From Pseudomonas sp. SID14000 (lineage in GTDB: Bacteria > Pseudomonadota > Gammaproteobacteria > Pseudomonadales > Pseudomonadaceae): a DNA stretch of 64,000 nucleotides. Below, in pieces: positions 24,743 to 35,786 of this stretch (its first letter is position 1; each line of letters starts with the position of its first letter). The position numbers were made by a program, and so were the translations under genes. The notes below the pieces were generated by a model. It had not been told where the DNA came from. It searched no databases and was given only the letters and a program-made list of their open reading frames with translations. Location: NCBI RefSeq assembly GCF_002165135.1, contig NZ_NFZQ01000014.1, positions 62,001-126,000 on the forward strand, given 5' to 3'.

Positions 24743-25434
24743 GGCAAATCTCCTTCAGGCAGAACCAACCCGCTTCACGCGGAAACAGGCCTGCAAGGAT
24801 ACCTTGCACATTCCCGGTAACACAGCGCTACTTTTCGCACCAAAATGAGGCCCTCCGTACACCTCGCACCACACTTGCGACCCCACAAGTGACGCTGCAT
24901 GAACAAGTTGCGGTAACACATTGACTTTCATGACAGCTTTTCAAATTTCAATGATTCTCGTCCGCGACACCCCGCCAGATGGCTCCCACCCCCGTGTTTC
25001 CGGCACTTTCCGACCCCCGGTAGCGGGTTTTGTGAAAATTTCATGAAGCGTTGCGAATTTTGAGCACGCTTGTTGCATTCCTTTCACGCCAAGTCGGCAC
25101 GACATCTGCAGTGACAGGTGTACGCGACAAATAACAACAGCGGCATTGGTTACCAGGGAGTTTCCCCAACCGGAATCGTCAGTTACAGATTCATTACGGT
25201 GACAGGAACAGCGCTGGCGTTGTACGGCCCATGACCCGGGGCGTGATTTGCGACATGGAAATAGCCAGAAGCGACATGGTAAAAAAGTTCCGTAAAGGAT
25301 GTTTATAGCCATATCGCCAACAACAGTCAGCGTGCTATACATTTTCGCCGACATAACAAGAAAGAGCTGCCCCATATAACTAAAAGACTTGGACGCAGCG
25401 GTACTCTTCCTAAAAACCAAAGGAGCAAATCACG
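24743..25434. other. Long intergenic region upstream of oprD
   Basis: Nearly 700 bp without a convincing gene on either strand. It contains an inverted repeat CACTTG...CAAGTG near 24882, AT-rich stretches, and near the 3' end TATAAC (about 25375) as a possible -10 for oprD, without a clear -35. A long leader or several regulator sites are possible. A long minus-strand frame entering this region is the shadow of oprD. Confidence 0.6.
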
Positions 25435-26700
25435 ATGCGCGTGATGAAGTGGAGCATGATCGCCCTGGCCGTTGCGGCAGGGACCTCGCAGTTGGCAGTG
25501 GCCTCGTCCCAGGACGAGTCCAAAGGTTTCATCGAAGACAGCAAGCTGAACGTCAAGACCCGCATGCTGTACTTCAGCCGTGACTTCCGTAACAACGAAG
25601 GCGGCCAGAGCCGTCGCGAAGAAACCGGCCTGGGCTTCCTCGGCACCTTCGAGTCCGGCTTCACCCAGGGCACCGTGGGTGTGGGTGTCGATGCCATCGG
25701 CATGCTCGGCCTGAAACTGGACAGCGGCAAGGGCCGCGCCGGTACCGGCCTGTTCCCGACCGGCTCCGACGGCCGTTCGCAGGATGATTACTCCAAGGGC
25801 GGTGGTGCGGTTAAGTTCCGTATCTCCGACACCGTGCTGAAAGTGGGTGACCAGTTCACCGCACTGCCGGTCTTCGCTACCGACGACAGCCGCCTGCTGC
25901 CAGAAATCGCTCAGGGCACCCTGATCACCAGCAACGAGATCGAGGGCCTGACCCTGCATGCTGGCCATTTCACCAGCCTGACCGCCCAGGAGCAGACCAA
26001 CCGCGACAGCTTCGGCCTGAAGGAAGCCAACGTGGTCGGTGGTACCTACGCCTTCACCGACAACCTCAGCACCAGCCTGTACTACTCGAAGGTCGAAGAC
26101 TACTGGCGCAAGTACTACGCCAACGTCAACTGGGCGCTGCCGATCTCCGACAAGCAGGGCCTGGTGTTCGACTTCAACATTTATGACACCAAGAGCGAAG
26201 GCTCGGCCGAGTACCGCGCATTCGACGGCGACAAGCTGGACAACCGCGCGTTCAGCCTGTCGGGCGCTTACAACATCGGCGCACACACCTTCACCCTGGC
26301 CTACCAGAAAGTCACCGGCGACGGCGACTATGGCTATGGCATCGACGGTGGCGGCACCATCTTCCTGGCCAACTCCATTGCCCGTTCCGACTTCAACGCC
26401 GAAGACGAGAAATCCTGGCAGGCTCGCTACGACCTGAACTTCGCCGAATACGGCATCCCGGGCCTGACCTTCATGACCCGTTATGTACGCGGTACCGACG
26501 CCAACGTCGCCGGCACCAGCAACGGCAAGGAATGGGAACGCGACGTCGATATCAAGTACGTACTGCAGAGCGGCCCGGCGAAAGACCTGAGCTTCCGCGT
26601 ACGTCAGGCCACCTACCGCTCTTCCGATGGCGTTTACTACGATTCCCCATCGATCGACGAACTGCGCCTGATCGTGGAGTACCCGCTGAGCATCCTGTAA
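25435..26700 (+). CDS. oprD: OprD family outer-membrane porin
   Basis: The 421-residue product has a signal peptide ending near LAVAS. It shows OprD family features: FIEDSKLNVKTRMLYFSRDFR at the mature start, alternating beta strands, GGAVKFRISDTVLKVGDQ, and a C-terminal strand LRLIVEYPLSIL. These trimeric channels take up basic amino acids, peptides or aromatic acids. The neighbourhood (proS, slyX, dps, aspS) matches that of P. aeruginosa oprD, supporting orthology, but substrate is not readable. The ribosome site AAAGGAG precedes the ATG at 25435. Confidence 0.9.
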   Translation: MRVMKWSMIALAVAAGTSQLAVASSQDESKGFIEDSKLNVKTRMLYFSRDFRNNEGGQSRREETGLGFLGTFESGFTQGTVGVGVDAIGMLGLKLDSGKGRAGTGLFPTGSDGRSQDDYSKGGGAVKFRISDTVLKVGDQFTALPVFATDDSRLLPEIAQGTLITSNEIEGLTLHAGHFTSLTAQEQTNRDSFGLKEANVVGGTYAFTDNLSTSLYYSKVEDYWRKYYANVNWALPISDKQGLVFDFNIYDTKSEGSAEYRAFDGDKLDNRAFSLSGAYNIGAHTFTLAYQKVTGDGDYGYGIDGGGTIFLANSIARSDFNAEDEKSWQARYDLNFAEYGIPGLTFMTRYVRGTDANVAGTSNGKEWERDVDIKYVLQSGPAKDLSFRVRQATYRSSDGVYYDSPSIDELRLIVEYPLSIL

Positions 26701-26726
26701 GCCTGGCTTGCAGTGCCCCGCACCTG

Positions 26727-26758
26727 AAAAAGCCCGGCAATAACGCCGGGCTTTTTCT
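26727..26758 (+). terminator. Terminator of oprD
   Basis: AAAAAGCCCGGC and GCCGGGCTTTTT form a perfect 12-bp stem with a 6-base loop, then T-rich. It lies 26 bp past the oprD stop. Confidence 0.93.
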
Positions 26759-26860
26759 TGGCTGACAAGTGTCACGCCCTGGGGCATCCTGTACGCCTTC
26801 GTTTCGCCCCCGTACAATGCGGGGTCATTTCAATGTCTTAGGCAATCGACACGGCTCACC

Positions 26861-28576
<1,716 letters not shown>

Positions 28577-28596
28577 TAACCAATGCACGAGTGATC

Positions 28597-29550
28597 ATGT
28601 TCAAGCGAAGTACCTTTCCCCTGGGGGGCGCCGCACTGTGCGGCGCCCTGCTCGTCAGCGGCTGCGCCAACCAGATGTCCCAGCGCAGCGACCATGAGGA
28701 GCGCGTCGAGCGCAAACTGCTCGAGCACACCCTGCAGATCGATGTCGGCGAGCCGAAGGTGATGGAGCTTCCGCAACGACGTGTGCGCGTGCATGAGCAG
28801 AAGCGCTTCGAAGTCACCGAGTTCGAAGTCACCCGCAGCTATGACCGTTACACGCCTTACCAGCCCTGGCGGGAGATCTACGAGATCCCGCTGGGTGCGG
28901 TGGCCGTGGTGGCGGGCGTCGGTGCCAACGTGGTCAACGTCTTCGCGTTGGGTAATCTGCCGGAAAGCATCACCCACGACTGGCTCAGCTACGGCGTGGA
29001 CGGGCTCAACCCGTTCATGAACGTGCCGTCCAACGGCCGTGCCCAGCAGAACCTGGCCGGGATCAGCGAAGTGCAGAAAGGCAAGCGCGAGGAATCTACC
29101 AGCGTGCCCTGGAGCGAGCGCCTGGTCGAAGTCAAGGCCGGCAAGATGACCCACGAGCTGACAACCGACAGGAACGGCGTGCTGCGCCTGAACCTGCTCG
29201 ACACCCCGTTCTCTGAACAGAACCTCAACCACATCGGTACCCTGCATCTGCAAGTGCTGGACGAGGACAACGCGGTACGTGGCGATGCCAGCCTGCTGGT
29301 CAGCGCCAGCCTGCGCAACAAGCTGCTCGAAGCCCATGAACTGATCTTCGATGACCTCGAAGATGACGATGTCGGCCAATGGGTACACCGGGTCAAACGC
29401 TTGTCCGAACTGGGCCTGGAAGAGGAAGCCAGTGAAATGGAACAGAGCCTGATCGAACTGACCCGCAACGATCCGGAGTTGCAGCAGGAGTTTCTGCAGT
29501 CGCTGACCAAGGCCACTGGCCGGTTGGTGGCTGATCCGGGCGTGCAATAA
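28597..29550 (+). CDS. Putative lipoprotein of unknown function
   Basis: 317 residues beginning MFKRSTFPLGGAALCGALLV, with the lipobox VSGC at about residues 20-23 and then a soluble acidic protein. A hydrophobic stretch GAVAVVAGVGANVVNVFALG lies mid-protein (about 105-125). The C-terminal 80 residues are Glu-rich helices (DDLEDDDVGQWVHRVKRL). The GTG at 28591 is in frame but the ATG at 28597 gives the cleaner signal peptide. Conserved next to proS in pseudomonads as far as I recall; role unknown. Confidence 0.75.
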   Translation: MFKRSTFPLGGAALCGALLVSGCANQMSQRSDHEERVERKLLEHTLQIDVGEPKVMELPQRRVRVHEQKRFEVTEFEVTRSYDRYTPYQPWREIYEIPLGAVAVVAGVGANVVNVFALGNLPESITHDWLSYGVDGLNPFMNVPSNGRAQQNLAGISEVQKGKREESTSVPWSERLVEVKAGKMTHELTTDRNGVLRLNLLDTPFSEQNLNHIGTLHLQVLDEDNAVRGDASLLVSASLRNKLLEAHELIFDDLEDDDVGQWVHRVKRLSELGLEEEASEMEQSLIELTRNDPELQQEFLQSLTKATGRLVADPGVQ

Positions 29551-29568
29551 CTGCTGCGGCAACGCATC

Positions 29569-29694
29569 CCCCTGTGGGAGCGGCCTTGCGTCGCGAAAGG
29601 GCTGCAGAGCAGCCCCAACAATTGATGCATCACTGCTGAAATCCTGGGGCCGCTGCGCGACCCTTTCGCGACACAAGGCCGCTCCCACAGGGGG
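29569..29694. repeat. REP pair, GGCCTTGYG subtype
   Basis: Inverted copies of CCTGTGGGAGCGGCCTTGCG and CACAAGGCCGCTCCCACAGG with TCGCGAAAGGG/CCCTTTCGCGA. This subtype differs from the GGTAAACCC REPs. It lies between convergent lipoprotein and dinB genes. Confidence 0.85.
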
Positions 29695-29717
29695 CCATGC
29701 AGCCAGGCCCAGGCCTT

Positions 29718-30782
29718 TCATTTAGGCGGGAACAGCTCCAGCTGCTCATGTGCCCCGCGCAAGTCGCGCAACCTCACGCCTACCCCCAGCAAGCGCACCG
29801 GCTTGCCACCACGGGCAAATGCCTGCCCCAGCAACTGTCGATAACTCTCCAGGTCCCTGCCCGCCCCCGCCTGCTCCATGGTGGTCTGGCTGAAGTCATG
29901 GAACTTGACCTTGACGAAGGGTTTTTCCGGCCGGTAACTGCTGTCCATGCGGGCGATACGCTCGTTCAGGCTTTCCAGCAGTTCGGGCAGCCGTGCCAGG
30001 CAACTGGCCAGGTCCGGCAAGTCGGTGTCGTAGGTGTTTTCCACGCTGACCGACTGCCGGCGGCTGTCATTGTGCACTGCACGCTCATCGATACCCCGCG
30101 CCAGCCCCCACAAACGCTCGCCAAAACTGCCGAATTCGCGCACCAGCGCCAAACGCGACCAGTCGCGCAGCTCCAGGCAGGTTTCGATACCCAGGCGCGC
30201 CAGCTTGTCTGCCGTTACCTTGCCCACCCCATGCAGCCTGGCCACCGGCAAGGCGGCGACGAATGCCTCCACTTCGCCCGGGGTAATCACGAACAGGCCA
30301 TTGGGCTTGCGCCAGTCACTGGCGATCTTGGCCAGGAACTTGTTCGGTGCCACACCGGCCGAGACGGTGATATGCAAGGTGCGGGCAACGCGCCGTCGGA
30401 TATCCTCGGCAATGCGCGTGGCGCTGCCCGAATACCACTGGCTGTCGCTCACATCCAGGTAGGCCTCGTCCAGCGACAGCGGCTCGATCAGCTCGGTGTA
30501 GTCGCGGAAGATGGTGTGGATTTCCCGCGAGGCCTCACGGTAGGCCTCGAAGCGCGGTTTGACGATCAGCAGGTCCGGGCACAGTTTCAGCGCGTGTCGC
30601 GACGACATGGCCGAACGCACGCCGTAGGCACGCGCTTCATAGTTGCAGGTGGCGATCACCCCGCGGTGGTCAGGCGAGCCCCCCACCGCCATGGGCCGCC
30701 CGGCCAGGCGCGGGTCGTCACGCATTTCGATCGCGGCATAAAAGCAATCGCAGTCGACGTGGATGATCTTGCGCAAGGACAT
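29718..30782 (-). CDS. dinB: DNA polymerase IV
   Basis: Y-family translesion polymerase, 354 residues. MSLRKIIHVDCDCFYAAIEMR holds the first catalytic Asp, and IEPLSLDEAYLDVSDS the paired Asp-Glu. HhH region HGVGKVTADKLARLGI and little-finger domain VENTYDTDLPDL follow. The C-terminus EQLELFPPK is the expected beta-clamp-binding motif (QLELF). A perfect LexA box sits 16 bp before the ATG. Confidence 0.97.
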   Translation of the reverse strand: MSLRKIIHVDCDCFYAAIEMRDDPRLAGRPMAVGGSPDHRGVIATCNYEARAYGVRSAMSSRHALKLCPDLLIVKPRFEAYREASREIHTIFRDYTELIEPLSLDEAYLDVSDSQWYSGSATRIAEDIRRRVARTLHITVSAGVAPNKFLAKIASDWRKPNGLFVITPGEVEAFVAALPVARLHGVGKVTADKLARLGIETCLELRDWSRLALVREFGSFGERLWGLARGIDERAVHNDSRRQSVSVENTYDTDLPDLASCLARLPELLESLNERIARMDSSYRPEKPFVKVKFHDFSQTTMEQAGAGRDLESYRQLLGQAFARGGKPVRLLGVGVRLRDLRGAHEQLELFPPK

Positions 30783-30797
30783 GGATGATCGTCAGCA

Positions 30798-30813
30798 CTG
30801 TAAATTCATACAG
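30798..30813 (-). promoter_or_regulatory. LexA (SOS) box of dinB
   Basis: CTGTAAATTCATACAG is a perfect CTGT-N8-ACAG match to the gammaproteobacterial LexA box, centred about 23 bp upstream of the dinB start. It would place dinB under SOS control. Confidence 0.88.
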
Positions 30814-30955
30814 ATAGTATCGCATGCGCCCCCGGGCTATGCAGCCCGTACGCGGCATTGCTCGATAATCGGCCTGTAAGCCCCGTCGCGCCTGAGCTGC
30901 GCGCTATATTCAAACGCTAAGAGTTTGAACAGGAAAGGTTTTTTTGAAAAAAAGC

Positions 30956-30983
30956 TTGACACCCACGGGTAAATCCGTAGAAT
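30956..30983 (+). promoter_or_regulatory. Sigma-70 promoter of first initiator tRNA
   Basis: TTGACA (30956-30961) and TAGAAT (30978-30983) are 16 bp apart, preceded by an A/T-rich tract resembling an UP element. The tRNA starts 13 bp after the -10. Confidence 0.85.
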
Positions 30984-30996
30984 TCGATCTCACAGG

Positions 30997-31073
<77 letters not shown>

Positions 31074-31081
31074 GATTCGAG

Positions 31082-31112
31082 AAAAGGCCACTGTTCACAC
31101 AGTGGCCTTTTT
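31082..31112 (+). terminator. Terminator of tRNA-fMet copy 1
   Basis: AAAAGGCCACTGT and ACAGTGGCCTTTT form a perfect 13-bp stem with a 4-base loop, then TTCTTTT. It lies eight bases beyond the tRNA. Confidence 0.93.
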
Positions 31113-31167
31113 CTTTTGCGTCAAATAATGCGCTCGTATAAATATTAAAAAAATCAATGACTAGCGC

Positions 31168-31195
31168 TTGACACTCATTCTAAAAACTGTAGAAT
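31168..31195 (+). promoter_or_regulatory. Sigma-70 promoter of second initiator tRNA
   Basis: TTGACA (31168-31173) and TAGAAT (31190-31195) with 16-bp spacing, the same boxes as in copy 1, again preceded by an A/T-rich tract (AAATATTAAAAAAATC). Confidence 0.85.
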
Positions 31196-31207
31196 TCGCA
31201 CCACTGA

Positions 31208-31284
<77 letters not shown>

Positions 31285-31294
31285 TATTCGTCAG

Positions 31295-31333
31295 AACAAA
31301 CCCCGCCTGTGTAACAGCAGCGCGGGGTTTGTT
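31295..31333 (+). terminator. Terminator of tRNA-fMet copy 2
   Basis: AACAAACCCCGC and GCGGGGTTTGTT form a 12-bp stem with a 15-base loop. It follows the second tRNA by ten bases; the T tract after the stem is short. Confidence 0.75.
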
Positions 31334-31545
31334 GCTTCTCCCCCCCCAGCTTTTCGTCGCCCCAAATTCCCCCACCCTCCAGCCAACCCGCAGGCTTGAG
31401 AGGTCGCGCCCAGGATGAACTATCTTTAACCCTGCCAGGCCGCTGAAAGCGCCTTAGGCCGGAGTAACATTGGATACGTTTTCCTAAGGGACTCTCACTT
31501 GGCCACACCTTCCCCTCACCTCGCGCTGCATGCCCGGGGCAATCC

Positions 31546-34188
31546 ATGACTTCGCACACCCCCGAACCCCCGGTGCCGCTTGCCTCGGCGCTGCCCGGCG
31601 CCGTACAACGCCTGCCCTTGCTCGAACGCTTGAGCCGCTACCGCCAGCCCATAAGCCTGGTGGTGACCCTCGTATTGTTCACCATGGCCTTGATCGCCTG
31701 CCGCCACCTGCTGAGCGAGCTGGACATCTATGCCTTGCACGATGCCATGCTCAGCGTGCCTGCCCAGTCGCTACTTGGCGCCTTGCTGGCAACCGTGCTC
31801 GGTTTCGTGATCCTGCTGGGTTACGAGTGGTCGGCCAGCCGCTATGCCGGAGTGAAACTGCCGGCGCACAGCCTGGTACTGGGCGGCTTCAGCGCCTTTG
31901 CTATCGGCAACGCCATCGGCCTGTCGATGCTTTCGGGCGGTTCGGTGCGCTACCGCCTTTATGCACGCGAAGGGGTTGGCGCAGGTGAAGTTGCACGAAT
32001 GACCGTTTTTGCCAGCCTGTCACTGGGTTGTGCACTGCCGCCCCTGGCCGCCTTGGCGACCTTGAGCGACCTGCCAGCAGCCTCGGCCGCACTGGGTCTG
32101 GCGCCTGGCTTGCTGGCGGGTATCGCCACAGCCGTGCTGCTGGTGTGCAGCTTGCTGGTGTTCGGCTTGTACCGCCGGCGTCTGCCTGAACAACCACTGG
32201 CCAATAGCCTGCTGGTACAACTGGGCCGCCGCACACTGCGCCTGCCGGGTGCACGCCTGGCCGCCCTGCAATTGCTGATCACCGCACTGGATGTCGCCGC
32301 TGCCGCCACCGTGCTGTATCTGCTGCTGCCCGAAGCACCGCCATTCGGTGCCTTTGTCCTGGTGTACCTGCTGGCGCTGGCTGCAGGTGTGCTCAGCCAC
32401 GTACCGGGCGGCGTAGGGGTGTTCGAAGCGATACTGCTGGCGGCTTTTGCCGACCAGCTCGGCGCGGCACCGTTGGCAGCGGCCCTGCTGCTGTATCGGC
32501 TGATCTATGTGGTGCTGCCGCTGCTGCTGGCCTGTGTGTTGCTGCTGGCCAACGAAGCCCGGCGCCTGCTGTTTGCACAACAGGCTATAAAGGCCGCCTC
32601 CGGGCTGGCCGCGCCGATCCTGTCGATCCTGGTATTTCTGTCGGGGGTGGTGCTGCTGTTCTCCGGCGCCACGCCCGAGATCGACACACGCCTGGAGCAT
32701 ATGGGCTTTCTGGTGCCGCACCGCCTGATCGATGCCTCGCACTTCGGCGCCAGCCTGATCGGTGTGCTGTGTTTGCTGCTGGCCCAGGGCCTGCGCCGTC
32801 GCCTGTCCGCCGCCTGGCTGCTGACCACCGTGCTGTTGCTGGTCGGCGCCCTGCTGTCGCTGCTCAAAGGCTTCGATTGGGAAGAAGCCTGCCTGCTGAC
32901 CCTCACTGCCGCCCTGCTCGCTCTGTTCCGTCGCTCCTTCTACCGGCCCAGCCGCTTGCTCGAGTTGCCGTTCTCGCCGGTGTTTCTGGTGGCCAGCGCC
33001 TGTGTGGTCGGCGCATCTGTGTGGCTGTTGCTGTTTGCCTACCAGGATGTGCCCTACAGCCATCAGCTGTGGTGGCAGTTCACCCTCGATGCCGACGCCC
33101 CGCGTGGCCTGCGCGCCGCCATGGGCAGCGCCTTGCTGCTGGCAGCCGTGGCCCTTACCTGGCTGCTGCGCACCGCGCCGCCAGTGATCCACTTGCCCGA
33201 CGAAGAAGAGCTGCTACGTGCCCACCGTATTCTGCTGGCCTCCGACCAGCCCGATGGTGGCCTGGCCCTGACCGGCGACAAGGCGTTGCTGTTCCACCCA
33301 CGCGACAACGCCTTCCTCATGTACGCCCGTCGCGGCCGCAGCCTGGTGGCCCTGTACGACCCGATAGGCCCGGCCCAGGAGCGCGCCGAGATGATCTGGC
33401 AATTCCGCGACCTGTGCGACCTGCACCATGCCCGCCCAGTGTTCTATCAGGTGCGCGCCGAGAACCTGCCGTTCTACATGGACATCGGCCTGACCGCGCT
33501 GAAGCTGGGCGAGGAAGCCCGGGTCGACTTGCGCCGCTTCGACCTCGAAGCCAAGGGCAAGGAGATGAAGGACCTGCGCTACACCTGGAACCGTGGCGGC
33601 CGTGACGGTTTGAGCCTGGAAATCCACGAACCCGGCCATGCCCCGCTGGCAGAGCTGAAGGAAATTTCCGATGCCTGGCTAGGCGGCAAGAACGTACGCG
33701 AGAAGGGCTTCTCGCTGGGGCGCTTCAGCCCTGAGTATCTGCAGCACTTCCGCATTGCCCTGATCCGCTTCCAGGGCCGCCCGGTGGCTTTCGCCAACCT
33801 GCTGGAGACCCATGGCAACGAACTGGCCAGCCTCGACCTGATGCGTGCGCACCCGGAGGCCCCGAAGCTGACCATGGAATTCATGATGATCGGCCTGATA
33901 TTGCACTACAAAAGCCATGACTACGCCCGCTTCAGCTTGGGCATGGTGCCGCTTTCCGGCCTGCAGCCGCGGCGTGGCGCGCCCTTGACCCAGCGCCTGG
34001 GCTCGATGGTGTTCCGCCGTGGCGAGCAGTTGTACAACTTCCAGGGGCTTAGACGCTTCAAGGACAAATTCCAACCGGACTGGGAACCCCGCTACATGGC
34101 CGTGCCGGCAGGGCTCGACCCGCTGGTGGCACTGGCCGACACCGCCGCCCTGATTGCAGGCGGCCTGACTGGATTGGTGAAACGTTGA
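31546..34188 (+). CDS. mprF: MprF: phosphatidylglycerol aminoacyltransferase/flippase
   Basis: The 880-residue inner-membrane protein has an N-terminal flippase part of many membrane helices (about residues 30-540). It includes GNAIGLSMLSGGSVRYRLY, typical of the UPF0104/MprF family. The cytoplasmic aminoacyl-transferase domain (DUF2156, about 555-860) contains LALTGDKALLFHPRDNAFLMYARRG. It transfers an amino acid from tRNA to phosphatidylglycerol, lowering surface charge and giving resistance to cationic peptides and acid. The P. aeruginosa homologue makes alanyl-PG. Shares its stop with the start of the acvB-type gene. Confidence 0.95.
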   Translation: MTSHTPEPPVPLASALPGAVQRLPLLERLSRYRQPISLVVTLVLFTMALIACRHLLSELDIYALHDAMLSVPAQSLLGALLATVLGFVILLGYEWSASRYAGVKLPAHSLVLGGFSAFAIGNAIGLSMLSGGSVRYRLYAREGVGAGEVARMTVFASLSLGCALPPLAALATLSDLPAASAALGLAPGLLAGIATAVLLVCSLLVFGLYRRRLPEQPLANSLLVQLGRRTLRLPGARLAALQLLITALDVAAAATVLYLLLPEAPPFGAFVLVYLLALAAGVLSHVPGGVGVFEAILLAAFADQLGAAPLAAALLLYRLIYVVLPLLLACVLLLANEARRLLFAQQAIKAASGLAAPILSILVFLSGVVLLFSGATPEIDTRLEHMGFLVPHRLIDASHFGASLIGVLCLLLAQGLRRRLSAAWLLTTVLLLVGALLSLLKGFDWEEACLLTLTAALLALFRRSFYRPSRLLELPFSPVFLVASACVVGASVWLLLFAYQDVPYSHQLWWQFTLDADAPRGLRAAMGSALLLAAVALTWLLRTAPPVIHLPDEEELLRAHRILLASDQPDGGLALTGDKALLFHPRDNAFLMYARRGRSLVALYDPIGPAQERAEMIWQFRDLCDLHHARPVFYQVRAENLPFYMDIGLTALKLGEEARVDLRRFDLEAKGKEMKDLRYTWNRGGRDGLSLEIHEPGHAPLAELKEISDAWLGGKNVREKGFSLGRFSPEYLQHFRIALIRFQGRPVAFANLLETHGNELASLDLMRAHPEAPKLTMEFMMIGLILHYKSHDYARFSLGMVPLSGLQPRRGAPLTQRLGSMVFRRGEQLYNFQGLRRFKDKFQPDWEPRYMAVPAGLDPLVALADTAALIAGGLTGLVKR

Positions 34189-35480
34189 TGACCCGACGCT
34201 TTTGGCTGTACCTACTGGTTCCCCTGCTGTTGGCTGCCCTGGGTGGGGTGCTGGCATTCTGGCTGTGGACGCGCCCGGCCCCCGAGGCGCACCTGGAGCT
34301 ACTGAGCATCAATGACACCCGCATCACCCGCGTGACGCCGGGCGTGCACCCCAAGGCCCGGGTGGCGATCGGTGTACCCCAGGACCAGGCGCTGACCGAC
34401 AGACAACTGCTGGACCTGGCCCAGGCCGGCGAAGCGCAACTGGTGCAAGTGATTCTGCCGCCCAACGACTGCAGCAAGCAGCAACAGGCCCTGGACCAGG
34501 CCCTGGGCCAGTTGCCGGAGAAGCCGACCCTGGTCGCCGGTATCGGCCCTGGCGCCGCCCAGGCCTGGCGCTGGCTGGCGACCCAGAACAACGACAAGGC
34601 GCGGGCGATTTCCGTGGACTTCAGCCTGGAACAACCCGGCTGCCAGGCACCGCTACCAAAATCTGCCGCCCACGGTCACTGGAGCGTCGCCTGGAACGAC
34701 AACCCCGATGACGCCAGCGCTGCCTTCGTGCGCGACCAGGCAAACGCCGAAACCAGCATCAGTGACTACGACATCCACCTGCCGCAAGTGCTCAAGGCCC
34801 AGCTCACCCAGGCCCTGGTCGGCCACGATGGCAACGCCCTGGCCATCCCGGTGGTCGAGGTGCCAGCCGGCCAGACAAAAGACACTGTCACCTTGTTCCT
34901 TTCCGGTGATGGCGGCTGGCGTGACCTGGACCGCGATGTAGCCGGGGAAATGGCCAAGCTTGGCTACCCGGTGGTGGGCATCGACACACTGCGCTACTAC
35001 TGGCAGCACAAGACCCCGGAACAAAGCGCCGCCGACCTGTCCGAGCTGATGCAGCACTACCGGCAGAAGTGGGGCACCAAGCGCTTCGTGCTGACCGGCT
35101 ATTCGTTCGGTGCCGACGTGCTGCCGGCGATCTACAACCGCCTGCCGGCAGAGGACCAGCAGCGTATCGACGCGGTGATGCTGCTGGCCTTTGCCCGCAG
35201 CGGCAGCTTCGAGATCGAAGTCGAGGGCTGGCTGGGCAAGGAAGGCCAGGAAGCGCCGACCGGGCCGGAAATGGCCAGGCTGCCGGCGTCCAAGGTGGTG
35301 TGTGTGTATGGCGTTGAAGAGGCCGACGAGAGCGGTTGCACCGACAAGACTGCGGTGGGCGAACGCCTGAAGCTGCCCGGGGGGCACCACTTCGATGAGA
35401 ACTACCCGGCACTGGCCAAGCGCCTGATCGGCGAGATCGAGACGCGCCAGGGCAAGTCGAGCGTGGCTGTACAGAACTGA
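34188..35480 (+). CDS. AcvB/VirJ family periplasmic hydrolase
   Basis: 430 residues: an N-terminal membrane anchor or signal (FWLYLLVPLLLAALGGVLAF) then a periplasmic region. The C-terminal half holds the VirJ alpha/beta-hydrolase domain: LFLSGDGGWRDLDRDVAGEM, nucleophile motif LTGYSFGAD, and late LPGGHHFDENY with the catalytic His. The P. aeruginosa counterpart next to mprF hydrolyses alanyl-phosphatidylglycerol, so this enzyme likely tunes MprF product levels. The ATG overlaps the mprF TGA by one base, implying tight co-translation. Confidence 0.88.
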   Translation: MTRRFWLYLLVPLLLAALGGVLAFWLWTRPAPEAHLELLSINDTRITRVTPGVHPKARVAIGVPQDQALTDRQLLDLAQAGEAQLVQVILPPNDCSKQQQALDQALGQLPEKPTLVAGIGPGAAQAWRWLATQNNDKARAISVDFSLEQPGCQAPLPKSAAHGHWSVAWNDNPDDASAAFVRDQANAETSISDYDIHLPQVLKAQLTQALVGHDGNALAIPVVEVPAGQTKDTVTLFLSGDGGWRDLDRDVAGEMAKLGYPVVGIDTLRYYWQHKTPEQSAADLSELMQHYRQKWGTKRFVLTGYSFGADVLPAIYNRLPAEDQQRIDAVMLLAFARSGSFEIEVEGWLGKEGQEAPTGPEMARLPASKVVCVYGVEEADESGCTDKTAVGERLKLPGGHHFDENYPALAKRLIGEIETRQGKSSVAVQN

Positions 35481-35489
35481 TAGCCCTTG

Positions 35490-35636
35490 AGGCCCATTCG
35501 CGGGTAAACCCGCACACATGAATCATTGGTTCAGCGAGGTTCTGTAGGAGCAGCCTTGTGCTGCGAAGAGGCCGGCACTGACAAAGCCTGTCTATTGCTT
35601 GTGCCGGCCTCTTCGCAGCACAAGGCTGCTCCTACA
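35490..35636. repeat. REP remnant and perfect 36-bp inverted repeat
   Basis: A single REP half (TTCGCGGGTAAACCCGC near 35498) is followed by arms 35543-35578 and 35601-35636. These are exact reverse complements (TGTAGGAGCAGCCTTGTGCT ... GGCCGGCAC). The element fills the 306-bp gap between the convergent acvB-type and kup genes and could serve as their common terminator. Confidence 0.9.
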
Positions 35637-35786
35637 ACGGACGCTTCAAACGAGCGATATTTGTTCTCTGCGCGACAGCGCTGCCCAAAGGGGCCGGGCA
35701 ATCTCCCACAGGTACAGCGCAAGCCTTGCAAGCCATGCGGTCCAAGCGGGAGCGAGCGAGTACTGCCTTGAAATCTGTGTTGCCCC

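Noticed and set aside
25327..26817. 496-codon minus-strand frame over oprD
   Set aside because: Antisense shadow of a clear porin gene with its own terminator.
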